Assembly (NCBI GenBank): GCA_028820655.1
Contig: JAPPIK010000004.1
Location: 124,001-188,000, forward strand
DNA: 64,000 nt
Source: Candidatus Poribacteria bacterium
GTDB taxonomy: Bacteria; Poribacteria; WGA-4E; JAJDTR01
Direction: 5' to 3'
Shown here: piece after piece, positions 53,544 to 62,665 of the stretch
Numbering within the stretch: position 1 is the first letter of the stretch
How the letters are laid out: each line of letters begins with the position of its first letter
The notes under the pieces: generated by a model
The model's database searches: none
What the model was told of the DNA's origin: nothing
Seen by the model: the letters and a program-made list of their open reading frames with translations, nothing else
Position numbers and translations under genes: made by a program

Positions 53544-54524
53544 CTACTTCCGTTTGACCTCTCCCCATAATGTCGATAGCCTTCCGATCGGAGTGACCGC
53601 AAATGGGACGGGCAACCAGGAGGGATCTCTGTTTTCAACGCCTGCTCGAGTCTTTGTGAGTTGGACCACTCCCCGTCCGTCGGTCTCCATCAACTTGATG
53701 TTCCGGTTTCCTTCTCGGTCAGACGAAAAGGCGATTTTTGTCCCGTCGGGCGAATAGGATGGCGATCTGCTGTTTCCTTCCCCATTTGTAAGTTTCGCTA
53801 GCCTTTTTCCATCAGCAGTCATGGAGTAGATGTCACTGACCTTGTTGTGCCACACGTAGAAAGCAATCCTGCTTCCGTTTGGCGACCACGAAGGACTGAA
53901 ACACTTGGTTAGGTCCGTGTTGCCGGTAAGATTGCGAGTTCCATCCCCGTTTGCGTCCATGACGAAAATATGCCACGACACGGATCTTCCATCAGGATCG
54001 GAGTAAAACGCAATCTTCTTTCCGTCTGGTGACCAACTTGGACCACCGTCCAGCCTCTTGTTTTCTGTCAATCTTGTTAGGTTATTTCCATCGGTGTCAA
54101 TGGTGTAAATCTCCCAGTTGTGAACGCGGTATGATGCAAAAGCAGTCTTCGTGCCATCCGGCGACCATGAAGGGTTGAGTTCAAGAAAGTTGCTATTGGT
54201 AAGTCTAACGACGTTACTGCCGTCACTGTCCATCACGTAGAGATCCGAAGGTCCGTGGCGCATCGATGTGAAAGCGATCTTTTGCCCGTCGGTCGAGCCG
54301 GCGGGATCGCGGTCGTCTGCCGGATCGTCAGTGAGTTGGACAAGGTTGTTTCCGTCTGCGTTCATGGCGTAGATGTCCCAATTGCCATTGCGGTTCGATT
54401 CGAAGACGATTTTCGGTTCGAATCTCTGCGCCGTGCTGTCTGGCACAACCAACATCACCAATACCAATAGTGACAAGCATTCCCTAAAAAATGGGCTGGC
54501 AATAATTACTGGGTGGCCATGCAT
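53544..54524 (-). CDS. Secreted TolB-like PD40 beta-propeller protein, array member 4
   Basis: 326 residues; signal peptide (SLLVLVMLVVPDSTAQ). Six blades, the second with GSTDG. The tail is STLWGEVKRK. Closest to member 3 over the whole length and in its upstream DNA (both start codons sit in TGCATGGCCA). It lies 58 bp before member 3's start. Confidence 0.82.
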   Translation of the reverse strand: MHGHPVIIASPFFRECLSLLVLVMLVVPDSTAQRFEPKIVFESNRNGNWDIYAMNADGNNLVQLTDDPADDRDPAGSTDGQKIAFTSMRHGPSDLYVMDSDGSNVVRLTNSNFLELNPSWSPDGTKTAFASYRVHNWEIYTIDTDGNNLTRLTENKRLDGGPSWSPDGKKIAFYSDPDGRSVSWHIFVMDANGDGTRNLTGNTDLTKCFSPSWSPNGSRIAFYVWHNKVSDIYSMTADGKRLAKLTNGEGNSRSPSYSPDGTKIAFSSDREGNRNIKLMETDGRGVVQLTKTRAGVENRDPSWLPVPFAVTPIGRLSTLWGEVKRK

Positions 54525-54585
54525 TGATTCGTCCTCCCTTGCGTTCTTGCTGCGACAGCGTTATCGGAGTCAATCACCGGCACTA

Positions 54586-55596
54586 CTACCGTTTGACCTC
54601 TCCCCACGTGGTCGCCAATCTCTCACGCGTCGATATTTCTTCTGCTGCAGGATTCCAGGCAGGATTGATTTCCTCAATCTGAAGCGTTTCAGTAATGTTT
54701 AGGAGCCCGGTGCCATCGGCATTTATTATGAATATGTCATCTCTGCCGTCCGGCTCCCGTCGGTGAAAGGCAATTATCTCTCCGTCTGGCGACCATGTGG
54801 GGAGCCCCTCGGATGCAAATCGTCTCTCGTCGGTGAGCATAACGGGATGGCTCCCATCCGCATTCATGACGTGGATGTTGACCGGTGCAAACCAGCGGTT
54901 CGGGTTTGGAGATGCCTCGAACGCAATCCGTGTTCCATCGGGCGACCACGCCGGGAACTGATTCACCGCTTCAGGATTTTGGGTGAGGTTGGTTCGATTC
55001 GCGCCATCCGCATCCATCACATAGATGTCCGACATGTTCTGTTCTCCGCGCGGCACCTGCAATGCGCCAAAAGCAATTCTCGTTCCGTCGGGCGACCAGG
55101 TCGGCCTGTCTTCAATGTGCACGTCTTGAGTGATGTTAATAGGATTCGTACCGTCGGCATCCATCACATAGATGTCCGGTTGACCGTCGCGGTTTGACCA
55201 AAAGGCAATCTTCATTCCGTCGGGCGACCAGGCCGGAAATAGATTCCTTTTGTACTCGCCTTTGGTGAGATTCAATCGGTTTTCACCATTGACATCAATG
55301 ACGAAAACATCGACTTCATCGCCAAAAAACCCGTTGAATCCATATGAAAACGCAACTCTTGACCCGTTCGACGACCACGCAGGCGTGCCGCCGGACGCGA
55401 GTTGGAGGGACTCGGAACCGTCCGCGTTCATGATGTGGATGTACCAATCCCACTCACCCTCTTTGTTTGAATAATATGCAATCTCGCCACCAACACCGTG
55501 TTCGGCACCGGTTAACCCGATGATGAAACTCATTACGAGCGTTGCCGCGAATTTTCGTAGCAATCCTAGACTCCCCTTCAATAATCGAAAGCGCAT
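54586..55596 (-). CDS. Secreted TolB-like PD40 beta-propeller protein, array member 5
   Basis: 336 residues; signal peptide (FAATLVMSFIIGLTGAEHG). Blades with WYIHIMNADG, VFVIDVNGEN, YVMDADGTNPINIT, IYVMDADGANRTNLT and IHVMNADGSHPV. Tail ATTWGEVKR. Start ATG 55596 with AAGGAAA 7 bases upstream. Confidence 0.82.
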   Translation of the reverse strand: MRFRLLKGSLGLLRKFAATLVMSFIIGLTGAEHGVGGEIAYYSNKEGEWDWYIHIMNADGSESLQLASGGTPAWSSNGSRVAFSYGFNGFFGDEVDVFVIDVNGENRLNLTKGEYKRNLFPAWSPDGMKIAFWSNRDGQPDIYVMDADGTNPINITQDVHIEDRPTWSPDGTRIAFGALQVPRGEQNMSDIYVMDADGANRTNLTQNPEAVNQFPAWSPDGTRIAFEASPNPNRWFAPVNIHVMNADGSHPVMLTDERRFASEGLPTWSPDGEIIAFHRREPDGRDDIFIINADGTGLLNITETLQIEEINPAWNPAAEEISTRERLATTWGEVKR

Positions 55597-55687
55597 TTTG
55601 AGTTTCCTTCCATGCAATGATCTCGTGTGCATCGTGCAATGTAACTAGCGACCATCGTTTTCGATGCCATAGTAGCAGGATCCGTTA

Positions 55688-56689
55688 CTATCGGAGGTTG
55701 GATGCGAGATTCTTGAGTTTACCCCAGATGGTAAGTTGGTTGCCCGCCGGTGACACCGCAAGTCCGGGGGCTGCATACCAATCGGGATCGAAGTCTCCTC
55801 CCTTGTGCACATTGCTCAAGCGCTTCAAGTGCTCTCCGTCAGAGGTCATCAGATATATTTTTCCTTCATTGAGACCTAATGTCACGGAGCCATAGGCAAT
55901 CCACCGACCATCCGGAGACCATGCGGGAGACGAGTCCCGTACGGAAAACCCTTCCCGAATCCCCTCCGTTAGGTTTTTTCGGTTCTCGCCGTCCGCGCCT
56001 ATTACCGAGATGACGGTTCCTTCGCCATCCCATGACGCAAATGCAATCTCGCTCCCATCCGGAGACCACGACAACTCTCTCTCGTTGACGAGATTGTGTG
56101 TGAGCCTCGTCTGGTTCTCCCCGTCCGCGTCCATTACGTAGATTTCAGAGCGCCCTCCCAACCAAGACGCATATGCAATCCTGCGAGCGTCCGGAGACCA
56201 TGCGGGCATTGCGTTCGACCTCGGCGCACCGGTTAGTCTTGTCCGATGTCGTCCGTCCGTGCCAATCACGTAGATATCAAGATTAGACTCTCCTGCGGTC
56301 GACTCGAAAGCAATTTGGCGCCCGTTTGGAGACCATGCCGGATTCTGGTTCCACGCTCCATCCGTTAACCGCATTAGATTTCTTCCGTTGCTATCCATTA
56401 GGTAAATTTGAATATTCCCGCCGTTTCGATTGGAGACGAATGCAATCTTTCGCCCATTCGGCGACCATGAGGGTTGAATGTCGATAGCCGGATGGTGGGT
56501 TAGCCGTACCTGATTATGCCCATCGGAAGCCATCACATAGATCTCCGCATTCCCGTCTCTCGTAGACGCGAATGCAATTTGCGGCAAATGGTGGGAGGAG
56601 AGGACAGTTTTCGCAGACATCGGGCCAATCAACAAAAAGATTAAAACTCGTGTGAATATCCGAAGATCCCAGTTCGGTATCGATGTCAT
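55688..56689 (-). CDS. Secreted TolB-like PD40 beta-propeller protein, array member 6
   Basis: 333 residues; signal peptide (FTRVLIFLLIGPMSAKTVLS). Six blades with IYVMASDG, IYLMDSNG, IYVIGTDG, IYVMDADGEN and a less regular VISVIGADGEN. Tail LTIWGKLKNLASNLR, very similar to member 1. GAGG lies 5 bases before the ATG. Confidence 0.82.
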   Translation of the reverse strand: MTSIPNWDLRIFTRVLIFLLIGPMSAKTVLSSHHLPQIAFASTRDGNAEIYVMASDGHNQVRLTHHPAIDIQPSWSPNGRKIAFVSNRNGGNIQIYLMDSNGRNLMRLTDGAWNQNPAWSPNGRQIAFESTAGESNLDIYVIGTDGRHRTRLTGAPRSNAMPAWSPDARRIAYASWLGGRSEIYVMDADGENQTRLTHNLVNERELSWSPDGSEIAFASWDGEGTVISVIGADGENRKNLTEGIREGFSVRDSSPAWSPDGRWIAYGSVTLGLNEGKIYLMTSDGEHLKRLSNVHKGGDFDPDWYAAPGLAVSPAGNQLTIWGKLKNLASNLR

Positions 56690-56745
56690 GATGCCTCGTG
56701 AATGCCTATTCGAAATATCGGAATGAATCCGAGAAACAGCGATAA

Positions 56746-57756
56746 TCAGCGCAGTCTTGCCCCAAATTCCTTCAGTTCTCCCAAAATCTTAGGTTGACTT
56801 CCCGCTGATGACACAGAAAGTCCCACCGGTGCAAACCAGTCGGGATGGCCGTCTCCGCCTTTGTGCAGGTTGCCCAAACGGCCAAGGTGCTCTCCATCCG
56901 CGGTCATCAGGTGGATTTCTCCTTCGTTGAGACCAATTGTGTGGGAGCGATACGCAATTATTCGACCATCGGGAGACCAAACTGGATCCGTGTTCCACAC
57001 AGCGAATCCGTCCCACACTTCATTGAAAAGTTCCTTTCGGTTAGCGCCATCAGCATCCATCACTGCGATGATCGTGTCTTCATTCTTCGATGTCCAAAAG
57101 GCAATCCTGCTCCCGTCGGGGGACCATGAAGGTCCGCGTTCATTTTCCGAATTGTGTGTCAATCTCTTCCGATTCTTGCCGTTAGCGTTCATCACGTAAA
57201 TCTCCGGGCCCTCGCCACCCCGCCAAGACACAAATGCAATCCGTTGGCTGTCGGGGGACCACGTTGGATGTCTGTCGATCGACGGAACGCCCGCCTCCAA
57301 TCTTTGCAAGTTCGTTCCATCGGGGGAAACCACATGGATTTTAGAGCTCCATTCTTCATCTCCACCACTTTCGAAAGCGATCGTTTGACCGTCAGGAGAC
57401 CAAGCAGGAAACCAATCGCGAGGTCCTTGTGTGAGTCTTCGCGGGTTTATTCCGTTACTATCCATCACGTAGATTTGGTAATTGCCGCCATTTCTATTGG
57501 AGATAAACGCGATTCTTCTTCCGTCAGGCGACCATGAAGGATGAGAATCTGCTGCAGGATGGTGTGTTAGTCGTATCGCGTTAACCCCGTCGGCATCCAT
57601 CACGTAGATTTCTTTGTTTCCGTCTCTTCCGGAACTGAATGCAATCTGAGTTTTGTGGTCAGAGGCAAGCACAATTTTCGCGATGATTACCCCGTACATC
57701 AGACAGGCAATAAGCGCCACAGATATTATGAACTTGCAGTTCAGTTTCATTGGCAT
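56746..57756 (-). CDS. Secreted TolB-like PD40 beta-propeller protein, array member 7
   Basis: 336 residues; signal peptide (ISVALIACLMYGVIIAKIVL). Six blades (IYVMDADGVNAIRLT, IYVMDSNGINPRRLT, IHVVSPDG, IYVMNANGKN). Tail PKILGELKEFGARLR, in which the tail Trp is replaced by Leu. Closest to member 8. AAGGA lies 5 bases before the ATG. Confidence 0.82.
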   Translation of the reverse strand: MPMKLNCKFIISVALIACLMYGVIIAKIVLASDHKTQIAFSSGRDGNKEIYVMDADGVNAIRLTHHPAADSHPSWSPDGRRIAFISNRNGGNYQIYVMDSNGINPRRLTQGPRDWFPAWSPDGQTIAFESGGDEEWSSKIHVVSPDGTNLQRLEAGVPSIDRHPTWSPDSQRIAFVSWRGGEGPEIYVMNANGKNRKRLTHNSENERGPSWSPDGSRIAFWTSKNEDTIIAVMDADGANRKELFNEVWDGFAVWNTDPVWSPDGRIIAYRSHTIGLNEGEIHLMTADGEHLGRLGNLHKGGDGHPDWFAPVGLSVSSAGSQPKILGELKEFGARLR

Positions 57757-57814
57757 GATTCCTTCTAGCTTGCTGTCTGTTCAAGCCTTTCGAATAACCG
57801 AGGCATTTTGTGAA

Positions 57815-58825
57815 TCAGCGCAGCCCTGCCCCAAATTCCTTTAGTTCTCCCCAAATCGTAGGTTGACTGCCCACTGATGACACAGAAAGTCCCGCAGGAC
57901 CAAACCAGTCCGGGGCATAATCTGTTCCCCTGTGTGAGTCGCTCAGTGGCGTAAGATATAAACCATCGGCGGTCATCAAATGAAGTTCGCTCTTGAGGCT
58001 GACTTTTCGCCAATGTTCAAATGCAATCGTATTGCCGTCGGGCGACCAGGCTGGATGCCAGTCCTCCCTTTCATTGTCGGTCAACCGTTTGCGGTTTTTG
58101 CCGTCTGCATCCATGACAAAAATATCGAAATCGCTGGATTCAGGGTCTTCGATGCCCGTTGAACAGAACGCGATTTTTTCGCCGCTAGGAGACCACGCGG
58201 GTTGGCGTTCACTGACGTCTGTGAATGTCAACCTCGACAGATGTCGTCCGCCGGCATCCATCACGTAAATATCAGCTCTCTCACCGTCTCGCCAAGACTC
58301 ATATGCAATCCGACGGCTGTCAGGAGACCACGTCGGATGGCTGTCGCTCGATGAGATGTCCGCTCCCAACCTCCGCCAATTCGTTCCATCGGGGGCAACC
58401 GCATGAATTTTAAGGTACGGCTCTACATCACCAAAGCCTTCGAAAGCAATCGTTTGACCATCCGGAGACCAAGCCGGAAACCAATCGCGCGGTCCCTGTG
58501 TGAGTCTTCGCAGGTTCTTCCCATTACTATCCATCACGTAGATTTGGTAACTGCCGCCGTTTCTATTGGATATAAACGCGATTCTTCCTCCGTCGGGCGA
58601 CCAAGAAGGGTGAGCGTCATCGGCGGCATGGTGTGTGAGTCGTATCCGGTTAACCCCATCCGGATCCGCCACATAAATTTCATGATTTCCAGCTCTCTTG
58701 GAGGTGTATGCTATCTGCCCCTTGTGGTGGGAGGCGAGAATGTTGCTCGCGGGCATTACCCCGATCAACAGGAATATGAAAAACCTCGTGAAAAGCAGTC
58801 GTTTGCGATAAGCATCATGCAACAT
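57815..58825 (-). CDS. Secreted TolB-like PD40 beta-propeller protein, array member 8 (first gene)
   Basis: 336 residues; signal peptide (FTRFFIFLLIGVMPASNILA). Six blades. Tail PTIWGELKEFGAGLR. ATG 58825 has AGGAGG 5 bases upstream. As the first gene it should carry the array promoter, but no clear promoter was found in the 200 bp before it. Confidence 0.82.
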   Translation of the reverse strand: MLHDAYRKRLLFTRFFIFLLIGVMPASNILASHHKGQIAYTSKRAGNHEIYVADPDGVNRIRLTHHAADDAHPSWSPDGGRIAFISNRNGGSYQIYVMDSNGKNLRRLTQGPRDWFPAWSPDGQTIAFEGFGDVEPYLKIHAVAPDGTNWRRLGADISSSDSHPTWSPDSRRIAYESWRDGERADIYVMDAGGRHLSRLTFTDVSERQPAWSPSGEKIAFCSTGIEDPESSDFDIFVMDADGKNRKRLTDNEREDWHPAWSPDGNTIAFEHWRKVSLKSELHLMTADGLYLTPLSDSHRGTDYAPDWFGPAGLSVSSVGSQPTIWGELKEFGAGLR

Positions 58826-59657
58826 GATTCCTCCTAACACCACTTCTTAAAATGTCGGCGCCTAAACGACGAAAATTAAGCTACCCCAATGCGAGGCGAG
58901 GAGATCTCTATCATACTCGCTATCCGCTCGCTGATCTTTATTCGGCCGCTTGAATCCAGTCCGCGGAAAATTAGAACGATATGAATTTAGGATTTAAACT
59001 CGCCGGAGGCGAATTAATTCCACCTCAGACACAGGAAGATCGATTCAAAGCGGCGGCGCGTCACTGCTAAGCACCTTATTTTGTTGACTCTTGAGCGGAG
59101 GAGAATCGGCGACGGATGTCGAATCGGCTGCTTACAAACAAAATGCGACTAAAATCGCCTGCGATGGAGGGTCAAATCGTCGTCCGGTTTGAAGCGTTAC
59201 GATTCGTCACGAATCCAAGTAGATGATTTAACCACATCCACCCTTCGCGGCCACTACGGATTGCGATCGTGAATAGTAGTGGACAGGACTCACCGGTTGC
59301 TCTGCGCCATGGTTAACGATTGAAAGACACAATTCTATGCGGGAGATGTTAATATTTTACCACAGTTAATGATGTTCGTCTACAGGAAACCGCGTGACAT
59401 CCCGGCGCGTCGAGTCCCGCAAGACATTTTTGAATTCCCTAATACTGAATCGAAAACGGCCGTTCACCCGCTAAAGGATCTCTCCATACTCCAGTCGCAC
59501 TTTTCCCATCGGTACAACTGGAACAAGACTTGCTCCTCATGACGGCGCGGATTTTTGTATTGATTTTTCCACACCGTTCATATATAGTTGACACTTGGCT
59601 GTCGGGGGAGTTTCCGTGCCGTGGCAGTACCGTTAACGAGATTAATGATGAGACACG
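58826..59657. other. Intergenic, repeat relics
   Basis: GATCTCTATCATACTCGCTAT at 58905-58930 is a member of the dispersed repeat family. Otherwise no gene is supported in the 832 bp between the beta-propeller array and the TauD gene; short frames have no ribosome site. Confidence 0.5.
59560..59588 (+). promoter_or_regulatory. Possible promoter of the dioxygenase gene
   Basis: TTGATT (59560-59565), 17 bases, TATAGT (59583-59588), about 70 bp before the ATG 59658. Moderate match to consensus. Confidence 0.4.
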
Positions 59658-60518
59658 ATGAATTTCACGATTCGTAAGCTGACAGAACACATCGGCGCCG
59701 AAATTCGGGACATTGACCTTAACTCTCCGATTAGTCGAGAGACCTTCGCTGAACTTCGCATCACGCTTGCCGAATACGCGGTTCTGGTCTTCCATGATCA
59801 ACAGATCACGGATGAGCAACATGTGGCATTCACGGAAGGGTTGGGCAAGATAGAGATGACGATGCGAAATGACCCCATCGGTGATGGCGGCCCCGTCGGC
59901 GTCCTTACGAACCTTGATGAGAACGGCGAACTCATTTCACCTGACGACCCCCGGATGGTGTACCATCAAGGCAACGGACTTTGGCACTCGGACGGTTCGT
60001 TCAAGCGCGTGCCATTGAAAGGCTCACTGCTGGCGGCAAAGGTCGTGCCTCCTGAAGGCGGGGGGACCGAATTCGCCAGTCTCTGCGCCGCCTACGCCAC
60101 CTTGCCCGATGAGAAGAAAGCACGTCTTGAAGGGCTAGTCGCGGAACACAGCTTGGCGCACTCTCGCGATCAGATTGCGCCGAACCTGATGAGCGGCGCC
60201 TTTTTGGAGGAGACACCGTCGCAGAACCAAGCCTTGGTGCGCATAGTGCCGGAAACGGGAAAGAAGGCGCTTCTCGTCGGTTCTTATGCAACCCACATCA
60301 TCGGCTGGCCCATTGAGGAGGGCAAAGCGTTGCTGAAGGAACTGTTGGATTGGTCTACCCAACCGCAGTTTGTCTACCGCCACAAATGGCGCGCGAATGA
60401 CCTCGTCGTTTACGACAATCGCTGCTGTCTCCATCGCGCGCGGCCGTGGGATGGGCGCAAATACGCGCGTGTTTTGCACCGTACCACACTTGCTGGGGAC
60501 GGACCTACGACAGCTTAA
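59658..60518 (+). CDS. TauD/TfdA family 2-oxoglutarate-dependent dioxygenase
   Basis: 286 residues. The facial triad is visible: HxD in LWHSDGSF and a distal His in LHRARPW, with Arg residues in GRKYARVLHRTT that would bind 2-oxoglutarate. It starts MNFTIRKLTEHIGAEIRDID, as TauD does. These iron enzymes oxidise sulfonates, chlorophenoxy acids or other small molecules. Substrate unknown. The next gene starts 96 bp later in the same direction. Confidence 0.88.
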   Translation: MNFTIRKLTEHIGAEIRDIDLNSPISRETFAELRITLAEYAVLVFHDQQITDEQHVAFTEGLGKIEMTMRNDPIGDGGPVGVLTNLDENGELISPDDPRMVYHQGNGLWHSDGSFKRVPLKGSLLAAKVVPPEGGGTEFASLCAAYATLPDEKKARLEGLVAEHSLAHSRDQIAPNLMSGAFLEETPSQNQALVRIVPETGKKALLVGSYATHIIGWPIEEGKALLKELLDWSTQPQFVYRHKWRANDLVVYDNRCCLHRARPWDGRKYARVLHRTTLAGDGPTTA

Positions 60519-60614
60519 GATAGAACCGCAACGAGAAATCTCGGAATTAATCATGACCTCTACTATATCTCGTGCATCACAACGAAATAAAAATTGTGAC
60601 TGGAGAAAAACATC

Positions 60615-62615
60615 ATGAGTCTTGATCACCCGGCAAAACCGACCGCAGAAGAGATGGCAACGACGAAAGAGTGGATCGCTTCAAATCTCGGACGAGAGGC
60701 CACTTCTCACCCCTTCTCCTTCAAATTCGGAGACAGAACATCAGCCGATTTTTTCAAAGATTGCGAAATCGAAGACTCCTCCGAGGAGTTGGATGGCCAC
60801 CGCACTCGCCGGACACTCACATACATGGATCCGCAGACGGGCCTAGAAATGCGATGCATTGCAATTGAATACAGCGATTTTCGTGTCGTCGAATGGACGC
60901 TCTACTTTAAGAATACCGGCACCTCGGACACTCCTATTCTTTCAGACATTCGTACCTTGGAAATAGACCTGAATTTTGAGGCAGGGGAAAATGCGGACGA
61001 TGTCGTACTGCACCATTTCGCGGGCGGATTCGCCGAAGCAAGCGCTTACCAGCCTTTCCAGACGGTGATGGGCCCCGGTACAAGCAAGCGCTTTAGCGGC
61101 GCCGGAGGTCGTCCAACGAATTCGGACATGTCGTATTTCAACATCGAAGGTAGTAAAAATGAAGGTGTCATCATGGTTGTCGGGTGGCCCGGACAGTGGT
61201 CCGCCGACTTCGGTTGCAGTTCGGATGGGACATTGCACGTCACCGCCGGTCAGGAACTGACTCATTTTACTTTGCACCCCCAAGAAGAGGTTCGCACGCC
61301 GTTGATGGCGCTTCTGTTCTGGAAGGACCGTGATTGGATCGATTCGCAGAACGTTTGGCGGCGGTGGATGATGGAACATAGCATGCCCAAACCCTACGGT
61401 AAACTTCCCGAACCGCGCGTGCTCGGCTCAAGTTACCGCGTCTACGGCGAGATGGTAAACGCAACCGAAGAGAATCAAATCATGTTTATCGATCGCTATA
61501 TTGAAGAGAACATCAAGCTCGAATATTGGTGGATGGACGCGGGCTGGTATCCCTGCGATGGCGGTTGGGGAAACGTAGGCACATGGGAGGTGGATACGAA
61601 TCGTTTCCCGCGAGGATTGCGCGCCATCAGCGACTACGCTCATACCAAGGACATCAAGACGATGGTTTGGTTCGAGCCGGAGCGAGTTTCCGCGAACTCT
61701 TGGCTTGCCGATAATCATCCCGAATGGGTGTTGGGCGGCGCGGAGGGCGGACTGCTAAATCTCGGAAATCCGGACGCATGGAACTGGTTAACCAATCATG
61801 TCGATGAACTTTTGACCCAGCAGGGCATTGATGTCTACCGACAGGATTTCAACATGGATCCACTGGATTACTGGCGCGGGAATGACGCGGACGACAGACA
61901 AGGCATCACCGAAATTAAGCATGTGACCGGGTATTTGGCATATTGGGACGAGTTGATTCGCCGCCACCCAGATATGCTCATCGACACCTGCGCCTCAGGC
62001 GGACGGCGGAACGACCTGGAGACCCTACGCCGCGCCGTACCGCTTTGGCGCACCGACTATCAATATGAACCCGTGGGAGAGCAGTGCCAAACCTACGGCA
62101 TCTCTTTCTGGATACCCTACCACGGCGGGGGCAACGTCGCCGACGCGAGCGCCGACTACGGAGGAGAGGGCTACACGGCAGTCGAATCGTACGCATTCTG
62201 GAGCACCTGTTATCCGAGCATCAACAGCGCAATCGACATACGTGTCAAAGACATCGACTACGAAGGGCTGCGAAAGTTGCACCGGCAGCGGCGAGAGATG
62301 GTAGATTACTATTACGGTGATTTTCATCCACTCACCGACTACAGCTTGGAGACGGATGCCTGGATAGCTTGGCAGTTCAACCTGCCGGAGTCTGGCGAGG
62401 GAATGGTACAGGCGTTCCGCCGACCCGAGAGTGGGTCCGACACATGCATCTTCACCCTTCATGGATTGACACCGGAATCCAACTACAGACTAAGCACATT
62501 TGACCGCGACGGAGAGATCATAATGAGCGGGGCGAAACTGATGGAAAGCGGCTTGGAGATATCGATCACGGATAGCCCGGGCGCGGTGGTAACATCATAT
62601 AAAGAGGTAGACTAA
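60615..62615 (+). CDS. GH36-type alpha-galactosidase-like glycosidase
   Basis: 666 residues, no signal peptide, so cytoplasmic. Beta-sandwich N-terminal domain, then a TIM barrel with YWWMDAGWYPCDGG, WFEPERVSANSW, the nucleophile-region strand DVYRQDFNMDP (Asp in RQDF) and acid/base Asp in LWRTDYQYEP, plus IDTCASGGRRND. Length and order fit GH36. It cleaves alpha-galactosides or related alpha-linked sugars. It precedes a second, diverged family member, and follows a dioxygenase. Confidence 0.88.
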   Translation: MSLDHPAKPTAEEMATTKEWIASNLGREATSHPFSFKFGDRTSADFFKDCEIEDSSEELDGHRTRRTLTYMDPQTGLEMRCIAIEYSDFRVVEWTLYFKNTGTSDTPILSDIRTLEIDLNFEAGENADDVVLHHFAGGFAEASAYQPFQTVMGPGTSKRFSGAGGRPTNSDMSYFNIEGSKNEGVIMVVGWPGQWSADFGCSSDGTLHVTAGQELTHFTLHPQEEVRTPLMALLFWKDRDWIDSQNVWRRWMMEHSMPKPYGKLPEPRVLGSSYRVYGEMVNATEENQIMFIDRYIEENIKLEYWWMDAGWYPCDGGWGNVGTWEVDTNRFPRGLRAISDYAHTKDIKTMVWFEPERVSANSWLADNHPEWVLGGAEGGLLNLGNPDAWNWLTNHVDELLTQQGIDVYRQDFNMDPLDYWRGNDADDRQGITEIKHVTGYLAYWDELIRRHPDMLIDTCASGGRRNDLETLRRAVPLWRTDYQYEPVGEQCQTYGISFWIPYHGGGNVADASADYGGEGYTAVESYAFWSTCYPSINSAIDIRVKDIDYEGLRKLHRQRREMVDYYYGDFHPLTDYSLETDAWIAWQFNLPESGEGMVQAFRRPESGSDTCIFTLHGLTPESNYRLSTFDRDGEIIMSGAKLMESGLEISITDSPGAVVTSYKEVD

Positions 62616-62665
62616 CACGTCACGTTACCAACCCTAGAACCGAGTTCTGCATCAAGCGAGGAGTT

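Noticed and set aside
59439-59822. Minus-strand frame overlapping the TauD start
   Set aside because: It overlaps a strongly supported gene on the other strand, and its sequence shows no known motif.
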